Assembly (NCBI GenBank): GCA_031177735.1
Contig: JAPSKJ010000006.1
Location: forward strand, 1-26,350
Origin: Nocardioides sp.
Lineage (GTDB): Bacteria > Actinomycetota > Actinomycetes > Propionibacteriales > Nocardioidaceae
Reading direction: 5' to 3'
DNA: 26,350 bases
Shown: positions 19,389 to 25,449 of the stretch, in pieces
How positions within the stretch are numbered: the first letter of the stretch is position 1
Layout of the letters: the number at the start of each line of letters is the position of its first letter
Program-made: the position numbers and the translations under genes
Notes under the pieces: generated by a model
The model's input: the letters and a program-made list of their open reading frames with translations, nothing else
Databases searched by the model: none
Told to the model about the DNA's origin: nothing

Positions 19389-20078
19389 TCAGGCCTCGGC
19401 GGAGTCGCCCTCGTCGGAGGCAGCGGGGGCCTCGGCGTCAGCCGGGGTCTCCACCGCCTCGTCAGCGGGGGCCTCTACGTCAGACGCAGCCTCAGCAGCG
19501 TCGGAAGCAGCGGCCTCCTCGGCGGCCACCGGCGTGCCGGCACCACCTGCGAGGATCGTGGGGTCGTTCGCAGCCTTCTCCTGCAGCGCCGCGGCGAGGC
19601 GGGCCGCCTGGGCGGGGAGGGCGTTGAACGCGTAGAGAGCCTGCGAGAGCGTCGCGGTCATCGCGCCGGCCACCTTGGCCAGGAGCACCTCGCGCGACTC
19701 GAGGTCGGCCAGCTTGGCGACCTCCTTCGCGTCGAGAGGCTTGCCCTCGTAGACGCCGCCCTTGATGACAAGGGCGGGGTTCGCCTTGGCAAAGTCACGC
19801 AGACCCTTGGCCGCCTCGACGACGTCGCCCTTGATGAAGGCGATCGCGGTCGGACCGGTCAGCAGGTCGTCGAAGCTCTCGATCCCCGCCTGCTTGGCGG
19901 CGATCTTGGCCAGCGTGTTCTTGACCACGGCGTAGTTGGCGTTCGCACCGAGGGAGCGTCGGAGGTCCTTGAGCTCCTTCACGGTGAGACCGCGGTACTC
20001 GGTCAGCACAGCACCGGCGGAAGCGCTGAACTCGTCAGCGATCTCCGCGACGGCGGCCTGCTTGTCTGCCCGCGCCAT
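19389..20078 (-). CDS. rplJ: Ribosomal protein uL10 with acidic C-terminal tail
   Basis: Base of the ribosomal stalk; it binds 23S rRNA and carries L12 dimers. The ATG at 20076-20078 has an excellent AAGGAG Shine-Dalgarno 5 nt upstream; a GTG further upstream falls inside the leader structure and is rejected. The protein is 229 residues, longer than the usual 165-180. Residues 1-182 are ordinary L10 (MARADKQAAVAEIADEF; NANYAVVKNTLAKIA; C-terminal helix LPAQAARLAAALQEKAAN for L12 docking). Residues about 183-229 form an Ala/Glu/Asp tail with no predicted fold. It is cotranscribed with rplL from the promoter and attenuator upstream. Confidence 0.97.
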   Translation of the reverse strand: MARADKQAAVAEIADEFSASAGAVLTEYRGLTVKELKDLRRSLGANANYAVVKNTLAKIAAKQAGIESFDDLLTGPTAIAFIKGDVVEAAKGLRDFAKANPALVIKGGVYEGKPLDAKEVAKLADLESREVLLAKVAGAMTATLSQALYAFNALPAQAARLAAALQEKAANDPTILAGGAGTPVAAEEAAASDAAEAASDVEAPADEAVETPADAEAPAASDEGDSAEA

Positions 20079-20111
20079 GGGTCTCCTTCCGGTTTCGAGT
20101 CCGCTGCGACG

Positions 20112-20258
20112 GCCCGGAAAAGACGAACGCCCCGAGCGCAGGCTCAGGGCGTGGACACACGGGGTGTGCTGCTCTGTCACCTACGCTGGCGTCCGCTTCC
20201 GCGGATCCTTCGGTCGAGCTGCATGCACAGCCTGACAACCGGCGGTCTCTGGTTTCGA
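20112..20258 (-). ncRNA. L10-type leader RNA of rplJL
   Basis: The 5' leader starts a few nucleotides after the promoter with GAAACCAGAGACCGCC and contains GCGTAGGTGACAG. Both stretches resemble, by memory, conserved parts of the bacterial L10 leader to which the L10-L12 complex binds. It ends in a terminator-like hairpin (next entry). The expected role is autoregulation: excess L10(L12) binds the leader and favours termination. An exact fold or covariance-model match was not computed. Confidence 0.6.
20117..20152 (-). terminator. Attenuator terminator in the rplJ leader
   Basis: RNA-sense stem of 11 bp (ACGCCCTGAGC with GCTCGGGGCGT, one T-G pair; arms 20142-20152 and 20127-20137), loop CTGC, followed by TCGTCTTTTCC. 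It ends about 40 nt before the rplJ ATG, so read-through is required for rplJL expression. The U-rich tail is the clearest of any hairpin in this window. Confidence 0.75.
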
Positions 20259-20264
20259 GGTGGA

Positions 20265-20293
20265 ACTCTACGCGGGCACCGCAGCCGCACCAA
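20265..20293 (-). promoter_or_regulatory. Sigma-A-like promoter of rplJL
   Basis: TTGGTG (20288-20293) and TAGAGT (20265-20270) on the minus strand are separated by 17 nt. The predicted start near 20258 coincides with the beginning of the L10-like leader, and the promoter lies just downstream of the rplA hairpin. Confidence 0.6.
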
Positions 20294-20324
20294 ATCGGCG
20301 TCGGCCCGCAGTCCCCCCGGACGG

Positions 20325-20362
20325 CAGTACGCCGCCCCCCGCGTGCGGGAGACGGCGTACTG
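20325..20362 (-). terminator. Long hairpin after rplA
   Basis: The outer stem CAGTACGCCG/CGGCGTACTG continues into TCTCCCG/CGGGGGG (two T-G pairs), giving 17 consecutive pairs with a CACG loop. It begins about 20 nt after the rplA stop. There is no U-run, so it is a U-less terminator or a 3'-end protector of the rplKA message. Confidence 0.65.
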
Positions 20363-20382
20363 GCTGCTCGGGAGAGCGTGGG

Positions 20383-21102
20383 TCAGGCCTGGCCCTCGTC
20401 CTCGGAGGCGACGTTGCGCGTCCGGTTGGGGTCGACCTGGATGCCCGGGCCCATCGTCGTGGAGACGGTGATCTTCTTGATGTAGCGGCCCTTGGAGCTG
20501 GCCGGCTTCAGACGAAGCACCTCCTCCAGCGCGGCGGCGTAGTTCTCCGCCAGCTGGGTCTCCGAGAACGACGCCTTGCCGATGATGAAGTGCAGGTTGG
20601 CGTGGCGGTCGACGCGGAACTCGATCTTGCCGCCCTTGATGTCGGTCACGGCCTTGGCCGGGTCCGGGGTGACCGTGCCGGTCTTCGGGTTGGGCATGAG
20701 GCCACGCGGACCGAGCACGCGGCCGAGGCGGCCGACCTTGCCCATCAGGTCCGGGGTCGCGACCACGGCGTCGAAGTCGAGCCAGCCACCGGCGACCTTC
20801 TCGATGAGGTCGTCGCCACCGACGATGTCGGCGCCGGCCTCGCGGGCGGCCTCGGCCTTGTCCCCGTTGGCGAAGACGAGGACGCGGGCGGTCTTACCGG
20901 TGCCGTGCGGCAGGTTGACGGTGCCACGGACCATCTGGTCGGCCTTGCGGGGGTCGACACCGAGGCGCATGACGACGTCGACGGTCTCGTCGAACTTCTT
21001 CTTGCTCACGGTCTTGGCGATCTTGATCGCCTCGAGCGGGGCGTGGACGGCGTTCTTGTCGAACGTCTCGGCCGCCGCGCGGTAGGTCTTGCTGCGCTGC
21101 AT
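20383..21102 (-). CDS. rplA: Ribosomal protein uL1
   Basis: Forms the L1 stalk of the 50S subunit and acts on E-site tRNA; it is often also a translational repressor of its own operon. 239 residues, normal length. ATG 21100-21102 follows a GAGGAAA Shine-Dalgarno. The N-terminus MQRSKTYRAAAETFDKN, the central VVATPDLMGKVGRLGRVLGPRGLMPNPKTGTV block (the most conserved L1 segment) and KASFSETQLAENYAAAL are all present. It follows rplK after 64 nt, in the usual order. Confidence 0.98.
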   Translation of the reverse strand: MQRSKTYRAAAETFDKNAVHAPLEAIKIAKTVSKKKFDETVDVVMRLGVDPRKADQMVRGTVNLPHGTGKTARVLVFANGDKAEAAREAGADIVGGDDLIEKVAGGWLDFDAVVATPDLMGKVGRLGRVLGPRGLMPNPKTGTVTPDPAKAVTDIKGGKIEFRVDRHANLHFIIGKASFSETQLAENYAAALEEVLRLKPASSKGRYIKKITVSTTMGPGIQVDPNRTRNVASEDEGQA

Positions 21103-21166
21103 GGGGTTTCCTCTGTTTCTTTCAGGAGATGTGGTTAGCGGGCCAGCGCGGCCCTCCCACGGTTTG

Positions 21167-21598
21167 TCAGGCCTCGACCGTGACGCCCATCGACCGGGCA
21201 GTGCCCTCCACGATCTTCATCGCGGCGTCGACGTCGTTGGCGTTGAGGTCGGGGAGCTTGGTCTGGGCGATCTCGCGGACCTGGTCCTTGGTGAGCTTGC
21301 CGACCTTGTCCTTGTGCGGCACGGACGAGCCCTTCGAGAGGCCCGCGGCCTTCTTGATCAGCTCGGCGGCCGGCGGCGTCTTGGTGACGAACGTGAACGA
21401 CCGGTCCTCGTAGATCGTGATCTCGACCGGGATGACGTTGCCGCGCATGGACTCGGTCTGGGCGTTGTACGCCTTGCAGAAGTCCATGATGTTGACGCCG
21501 TGCGGACCGAGCGCGGTACCGACCGGCGGGGCCGGCGTCGCGGCACCGGCCTGCAGCTGCACCTTGACCAGCGCTGCGATCTTCTTCTTGGGAGGCAT
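21167..21598 (-). CDS. rplK: Ribosomal protein uL11
   Basis: Component of the GTPase-associated centre of the 50S subunit, binding the 23S rRNA domain that is the thiostrepton target. 143 residues, usual length. The N-terminal domain carries the flexible proline region (GAATPAPPVGTALGPHGVNIMDF), and the C-terminal rRNA-binding domain is GKLTKDQVREIAQTKLPDLNA then GTARSMGVTVE. ATG 21596-21598; both an AAGGA adjacent to the start and GAAGGAAG about 10 nt away are present. Confidence 0.98.
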   Translation of the reverse strand: MPPKKKIAALVKVQLQAGAATPAPPVGTALGPHGVNIMDFCKAYNAQTESMRGNVIPVEITIYEDRSFTFVTKTPPAAELIKKAAGLSKGSSVPHKDKVGKLTKDQVREIAQTKLPDLNANDVDAAMKIVEGTARSMGVTVEA

Positions 21599-21655
21599 TC
21601 CTTGTTCTCTTCCTTCTCGTGGTCCTGACGAGGCGTCGGGCCTCTGCCACCTGCT

Positions 21656-21679
21656 GGCGGTCGGCGTACGCCGGCCGCC
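21656..21679 (-). other. Stem-loop in the nusG-rplK gap
   Basis: GGCGGCCGGCG pairs with CGCCGACCGCC (one C-A mismatch) around a two-base TA centre. It starts 8 nt after the nusG stop and carries the palindrome CGGCGTACGCCG, the same core as the hairpins after rplA and rpoB. Confidence 0.6.
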
Positions 21680-21686
21680 CGATGCT

Positions 21687-22520
21687 TCAGACCTTCTGGA
21701 TCTGGCTGAAGCTCAGCTCGACCGGGGTCTCCCGGCCGAAGATCTCGACGAGGGCCTTGACCCTCTGCGACTCCGGGTTCATCTCGGTGATCGTCGCGTG
21801 GAGCGTCGCGAACGGGCCGTCGACCACCATGACCGAGTCGCCCACGCTGAAGTCGGCGACCTCGATCGGCTTCTTGGCCGGGGTGGTGGCGCTGCCGCCC
21901 GTGGGGGCAGCGGCACCGGCGGCGGCCGCCTCGGCCTCGGCCTTGGCCACGACTGCGGGGGCGAGCATGTTCTCGACCTCGGACATCGACAGCGGCACCG
22001 GCTGGTGGCTGTGGCCGACGAAGCCGGTCACCGAGGGCGTGTGCCGCACGGCGGCCCAGGACTCGTCGGTGAGGTCCATCCGGACGAGCACGTAACCGGG
22101 CAGGACGGTCCGCTTGACCATCTTGCGCTGGCCGTTCTTGATCTCCGCGACCTCCTCGGTGGGGACCACGATCTCGTGGATGTAGTCCTCCATGTTGAGG
22201 GAGATGATGCGGTTCTCGAGGTTCTGCTTGACGCGGTTCTCCATGCCGGAGTACGTGTGCACCACGAACCAGTCGCCAGGCTTCGACCACAGCTCGCGGC
22301 GGAAGGCCTCCAGCGGGTCGTTCTCGTCGGCCTCGGCGGTGTCCTCGGCGTCGCCCTGCGCCGCACCCTCGGGGTCGACGGCGTCGGCGGGCGTCTCGAC
22401 GGCCTCGAAGTCCGTCTCCAGACCCATGGCCTCGTCGGTCGACTCGTCGGTGACCTCGGCGTCGAGGCGCGGCTCGTCGAGCGTGTCGGGGCCCTCGGGC
22501 TCCTGGCCGTACTCAGACAC
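21687..22520 (-). CDS. nusG: Transcription termination/antitermination factor NusG
   Basis: Binds RNA polymerase and couples it to Rho or the ribosome. I chose GTG 22518-22520 (VSEYGQEPEGP), with a GGAG Shine-Dalgarno 6 nt upstream; the in-frame ATG four codons earlier (22530-22532) has no Shine-Dalgarno. 277 residues: an acidic disordered N-terminal extension (1-72), the NGN domain (about 82-190, GDWFVVHTYSGMENRVKQNL; LPGYVLVRMDL), an Ala-rich linker (191-218) and a KOW domain (221-277; DSVMVVDGPFATLHATI). N-terminal extensions of this kind are common in actinobacterial NusG. It lies between secE and rplK, the standard order. Confidence 0.97.
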   Translation of the reverse strand: MSEYGQEPEGPDTLDEPRLDAEVTDESTDEAMGLETDFEAVETPADAVDPEGAAQGDAEDTAEADENDPLEAFRRELWSKPGDWFVVHTYSGMENRVKQNLENRIISLNMEDYIHEIVVPTEEVAEIKNGQRKMVKRTVLPGYVLVRMDLTDESWAAVRHTPSVTGFVGHSHQPVPLSMSEVENMLAPAVVAKAEAEAAAAGAAAPTGGSATTPAKKPIEVADFSVGDSVMVVDGPFATLHATITEMNPESQRVKALVEIFGRETPVELSFSQIQKV

Positions 22521-22566
22521 TCGCTGCTCCATCAGTTTCGGTTGCTCGGATTCGGCCTCTCGGCCG

Positions 22567-22587
22567 TGCGCGGGGTGCACCCGCGCA
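22567..22587 (-). other. Stem-loop in the secE-nusG gap
   Basis: A perfect 8-bp stem (TGCGCGGG with CCCGCGCA) with a 5-nt loop, starting 4 nt after the secE stop. No U-run. It could stabilise the secE message end or set the secE:nusG ratio. Confidence 0.55.
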
Positions 22588-22591
22588 GGGT

Positions 22592-22831
22592 TCACACGTC
22601 GGAGGAGCCGTCGAAGATCTCGAAGAACAGCCTGCCGAAGGCCAGGTCGAGGCCCGCGACGATCGCCATCATGATCAGGACGAACACCAGCACGACGATG
22701 AAGTAGGTGGTCAGCTGCTGCTGCGTCGGCCAGACGACCTTCCGCAGCTCGGCCACCACCTGCCGGTAGAAGGTCACGAGACCGGTGCGTTCGCTCTTGC
22801 GCTCCCGCGTGGGGACCTTGCTGTCCGACAC
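22592..22831 (-). CDS. secE: Preprotein translocase subunit SecE
   Basis: Small essential membrane subunit clamping SecY. 79 residues from GTG 22829-22831, chosen because AGGTGG lies 5 nt upstream; an in-frame GTG three codons earlier (22838-22840) is crowded by its Shine-Dalgarno-like sequence. A charged cytoplasmic N-terminus is followed by the SecE signature VVAELRKVVWPTQQQL (about 25-40) and one membrane helix (42-64). It sits 36 nt after tRNA-Trp and 71 nt before nusG, so the tRNA and secE are probably cotranscribed. Confidence 0.95.
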   Translation of the reverse strand: MSDSKVPTRERKSERTGLVTFYRQVVAELRKVVWPTQQQLTTYFIVVLVFVLIMMAIVAGLDLAFGRLFFEIFDGSSDV

Positions 22832-22867
22832 GCTCGCCACCTCTCAGTCGTTCTGCCGGCAATGTTG

Positions 22868-22940
22868 CAGGGCACGAGGGACTTGAACCCCCAACCTTCG
22901 GTTTTGGAGACCGATGCTCTGCCAGTTGAGCTAGTGCCCT
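22868..22940 (-). tRNA. trpT: tRNA-Trp (CCA anticodon)
   Basis: 73 nt. Acceptor arms AGGGCAC and GTGCCCT pair fully, with discriminator G and no encoded CCA. D arm GCTC/GAGC; anticodon stem TCGGT/ACCGA with loop CTCCAAA (anticodon CCA, 22905-22907); T arm GGGGG-TTCAAGT-CCCTC. Its position directly ahead of secE is typical for actinobacteria. Confidence 0.97.
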
Positions 22941-23026
22941 CCGATGGTCTCCCACGCAGCCTGAGCAGGCACCGACCGATGGGGTCGAGGGCGCGCCGGA
23001 GCATGGGGGAAAACCACCAAACCGGG

Positions 23027-23056
23027 AGTCTACGGGTCGGGTCGTCCCGACGCCAA
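23027..23056 (-). promoter_or_regulatory. Promoter of tRNA-Trp/secE/nusG transcript
   Basis: TTGGCG (23051-23056) and TAGACT (23027-23032) on the minus strand are 18 nt apart, about 85 nt ahead of the mature tRNA 5' end. It is divergent to the aminotransferase gene starting at 23117. Confidence 0.55.
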
Positions 23057-23116
23057 AAGGGGCGGTCGGGCCCACTCGCTCGGCGCCGGCGGGTCGGACT
23101 CTGCGAGCATGGTGCC

Positions 23117-24412
23117 GTGACAACGAACGTCTCGCCGCTCGCCGACCGATCCGCCGACGACCTCGCCGCCTTCCGGGCGGAGCAGCAGGCGGCGTACGAC
23201 GCCTTGAAGTCGGCCGGGCTGAAGCTGGACCTCACCCGGGGCAAGCCGTCGAAGGAGCAGCTCGACCTCTCCGACGGCCTGCTCTCCCTGCCCACCGGCA
23301 CGACGGACGCCGCCGGGGTCGACGTGCGCAACTACGGCGGCCTCGAGGGGATCGTGGAGCTGCGCCAGATGTTCGCCGAGCTGCTCGGTGTCGACGTGCC
23401 GCAGATCGTGGCCGGTGGGAGCTCCTCGCTGGTGATGATGCGCGAGGTGCTGGTCGACCTGCTCCTCAAGGGCGGCGTCGACAGCGAGCGCCCCTGGATC
23501 GAGCACTCCCGCGAGCAGACGGTGAAGTTCGTCTGCCCGGTGCCGGGCTACGACCGCCACTTCGTGCTGCTGGAGTGGCTGGGCATCGAGATGGTCACGG
23601 TGCCGATGCACGACGACGGGCCCGACGTCGACGCGATCGAGGCCCTGGTCAAGGACGACCCGTCGATCAAGGGCATGTGGCTGGTGCCGACCTATGCCAA
23701 CCCGACCGGCTCGGTGACCACGCAGGAGGTCGCCGCCCGGCTCGCCTCGATGCCGACCGCGGCACCGGACTTCAAGATCCTGTGGGACAACGCCTACGCG
23801 CTGCACCACCTCACCCCCGACGAGGCGAAGAGCGCCGACATCATCTCGCTCGCCTCGGCCGCCGGCCACCCGCACCGGCCGATCGTGTTCGCCTCCACCT
23901 CGAAGATCACCTACGCGGGCGCCGGCGTGGCCTTCCTCGCCGGGTCGGTGGAGACCGTGCAGTGGTACGTCAAGCACCTCTCGGCGGGCGCGATCGGCCC
24001 GGACAAGGTCAACCAGCTGCGCCACGCCCAGTTCTTCAAGTCCGCCGACGGCGTCCGGGCCCACATGGCCAAGCACCGCGACCTGCTGGCGCCGAAGTTC
24101 GCCGAGGTCGAGCGGGTCCTCGCCGAGCGGCTCGGCGGACTGGGGATCGCGACGTGGACGGTGCCCAAGGGTGGCTACTTCGTCAGCCTGGACGTCCTCG
24201 ACGGCACCGCGTCGCGGGTGATCGAGCTGGCCAAGGACGCCGGCGTGGCGCTGACCCCGGCCGGGTCGGCCTTCCCCGGCAAGGTGGATCCCGACGACCG
24301 CAACATCCGCCTGGCGCCGTCCTTCCCGAGCCTGGCCGAGGTCACCGGGGCGATGGAGGCCGTGGCCACCTGCGTGCTGCTCGCCGCGGCGGAGAAGCTG
24401 TCCCGGCAGTGA
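23117..24412 (+). CDS. aspC: Aspartate aminotransferase, class Ic
   Basis: PLP-dependent enzyme expected to exchange amino groups between aspartate/oxaloacetate and glutamate/2-oxoglutarate. 431 residues. It resembles the actinobacterial subgroup Ic enzymes (Corynebacterium glutamicum AspT, M. tuberculosis Rv3722c) rather than E. coli AspC: LDLTRGKPSKEQLDLS near the N-terminus, NYGGLEGIVELRQ, VPTYANPTGSV, WDNAYALHHL, and the PLP lysine in STSKITYAG (Lys263). The GTG start gives VTTNVSPLADRSADD; I see no clear Shine-Dalgarno, so initiation may be leaderless or use a weak site. The stop overlaps the next gene (GTGA). As I recall, Streptomyces keeps the same aspartate aminotransferase next to secE, so this neighbourhood looks old. 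Confidence 0.9.
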   Translation: MTTNVSPLADRSADDLAAFRAEQQAAYDALKSAGLKLDLTRGKPSKEQLDLSDGLLSLPTGTTDAAGVDVRNYGGLEGIVELRQMFAELLGVDVPQIVAGGSSSLVMMREVLVDLLLKGGVDSERPWIEHSREQTVKFVCPVPGYDRHFVLLEWLGIEMVTVPMHDDGPDVDAIEALVKDDPSIKGMWLVPTYANPTGSVTTQEVAARLASMPTAAPDFKILWDNAYALHHLTPDEAKSADIISLASAAGHPHRPIVFASTSKITYAGAGVAFLAGSVETVQWYVKHLSAGAIGPDKVNQLRHAQFFKSADGVRAHMAKHRDLLAPKFAEVERVLAERLGGLGIATWTVPKGGYFVSLDVLDGTASRVIELAKDAGVALTPAGSAFPGKVDPDDRNIRLAPSFPSLAEVTGAMEAVATCVLLAAAEKLSRQ

Positions 24413-25449
24413 GCCCGGGCCTCGACGCCTCCGCGGTGAGCCGGGACCCGCACGCGCTGCCCAAGGCACACCTGCACCTGCACTTCACCGGCTCGATGCG
24501 GCACAGCACGCTGCTCGAGCTGGCCGAGCGCGACGGGATCCGGCTGCCCGAGCAGCTGGTCTCGGAGTGGCCGCCGGCGCTCAGCGCCGCCGACGAGAAG
24601 GGCTGGTTCCGCTTCCAGCGCCTCTACGACGTCGCCCGCTCGGTGCTGCGCACCGAGGACGACGTCCGGCGGCTGGTGCGTGAGGCGGCCGAGGACGACG
24701 TCGCCGACGGCAGCCGGTGGCTGGAGATCCAGGTCGACCCTTCCGGCTACGCCGCGCGCTTCGGCGGCATCACCGCCTTCACCGACCTGGTCCTCGACGC
24801 GGTCGCGGCGGCCTCGCGCGAGACCGGCCTCGGCATGGCCGTCGTCATCGCCGCCAACCGCACCCGCCACCCGCTCGACGCGCGCACCCTGGCTCGGCTG
24901 GCCGCGCAGTACGCCGGCCGAGGGGTCGTCGGCTTCGGGCTCTCCAACGACGAGCGGCGCGGGCGCACCGAGGACTTCGCCCCCGCCTTCGCCATCGCCG
25001 AGCGGGCCGGGCTGATGCTGGTGCCGCACGGCGGTGAGCTGCGCGGACCCGAGCACATCCGGCTGTGCCTCGACCGGCTGCACGCGCACCGGCTGGGTCA
25101 CGGCGTACGCAGCGCGGAGGACCCGGACCTGCTGGCCCGCATCGTCGACGCGGGCGTGACCCTCGAGGTGTGTCCCGTCTCCAACGTCGCGCTCGGCGTC
25201 TACTCCGACCCGACCTCGGTGCCGCTGCCGACGCTCCTCGACGCCGGCGCGACCGTGGCCCTCGGCGCCGACGACCCGCTGCTGTTCGGGTCCCGGCTGG
25301 CCGGGCAGTACGCCACCATGCGCGCTGCGCACCACCTCACCGACGACCAGCTCGCCGAGCTCGCCCGGATGTCGGTGCGCGGGTCGAACGCGCCGAGCGA
25401 GGTGAAGGCCGCGATCCTCGCCGACATCGACGGGTGGCTGGCAGCGTGA
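24409..25449 (+). CDS. Adenosine deaminase family protein
   Basis: Metal-dependent amidohydrolase (adenosine/AMP deaminase family), 346 residues. GTG at 24409-24411 overlaps the aminotransferase stop by 4 nt. Metal and catalytic residues of the family are visible: H23 and H25 in HLHLHFTGS, H207 and E210 in PHGGE, H231 in RLGHGVR, and D288-D289 in LGADDPLLF. The fold should be a TIM barrel hydrolysing an exocyclic amino group of a purine. Unusually, the residue two after the second metal histidine is Thr27; in mouse adenosine deaminase this is Asp19, which contacts the ribose 5'-OH. The substrate may therefore differ from free adenosine, so I give no gene symbol. Other members with HFTGS exist in actinobacteria as far as I remember. 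Confidence 0.88.
   Translation: MSPGLDASAVSRDPHALPKAHLHLHFTGSMRHSTLLELAERDGIRLPEQLVSEWPPALSAADEKGWFRFQRLYDVARSVLRTEDDVRRLVREAAEDDVADGSRWLEIQVDPSGYAARFGGITAFTDLVLDAVAAASRETGLGMAVVIAANRTRHPLDARTLARLAAQYAGRGVVGFGLSNDERRGRTEDFAPAFAIAERAGLMLVPHGGELRGPEHIRLCLDRLHAHRLGHGVRSAEDPDLLARIVDAGVTLEVCPVSNVALGVYSDPTSVPLPTLLDAGATVALGADDPLLFGSRLAGQYATMRAAHHLTDDQLAELARMSVRGSNAPSEVKAAILADIDGWLAA

Noticed and set aside
20173..20223. A 15-codon Arg-rich open frame (begins MQLDRR) in the rplJ leader, considered as a leader peptide.
   Set aside because: No Shine-Dalgarno, and it falls within the L10-like structured RNA, which explains the conservation better.
22868..22940. tRNA-Trp considered as an integration (att) site for a mobile element.
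   Set aside because: No integrase, no direct repeat of the tRNA 3' end and normal core genes on both sides.
23030..24469. Minus-strand open frame of 479 codons opposite the aminotransferase.
   Set aside because: Antisense shadow; it overlaps the tRNA-Trp promoter region and has no domain, while the plus-strand aminotransferase has all PLP motifs.
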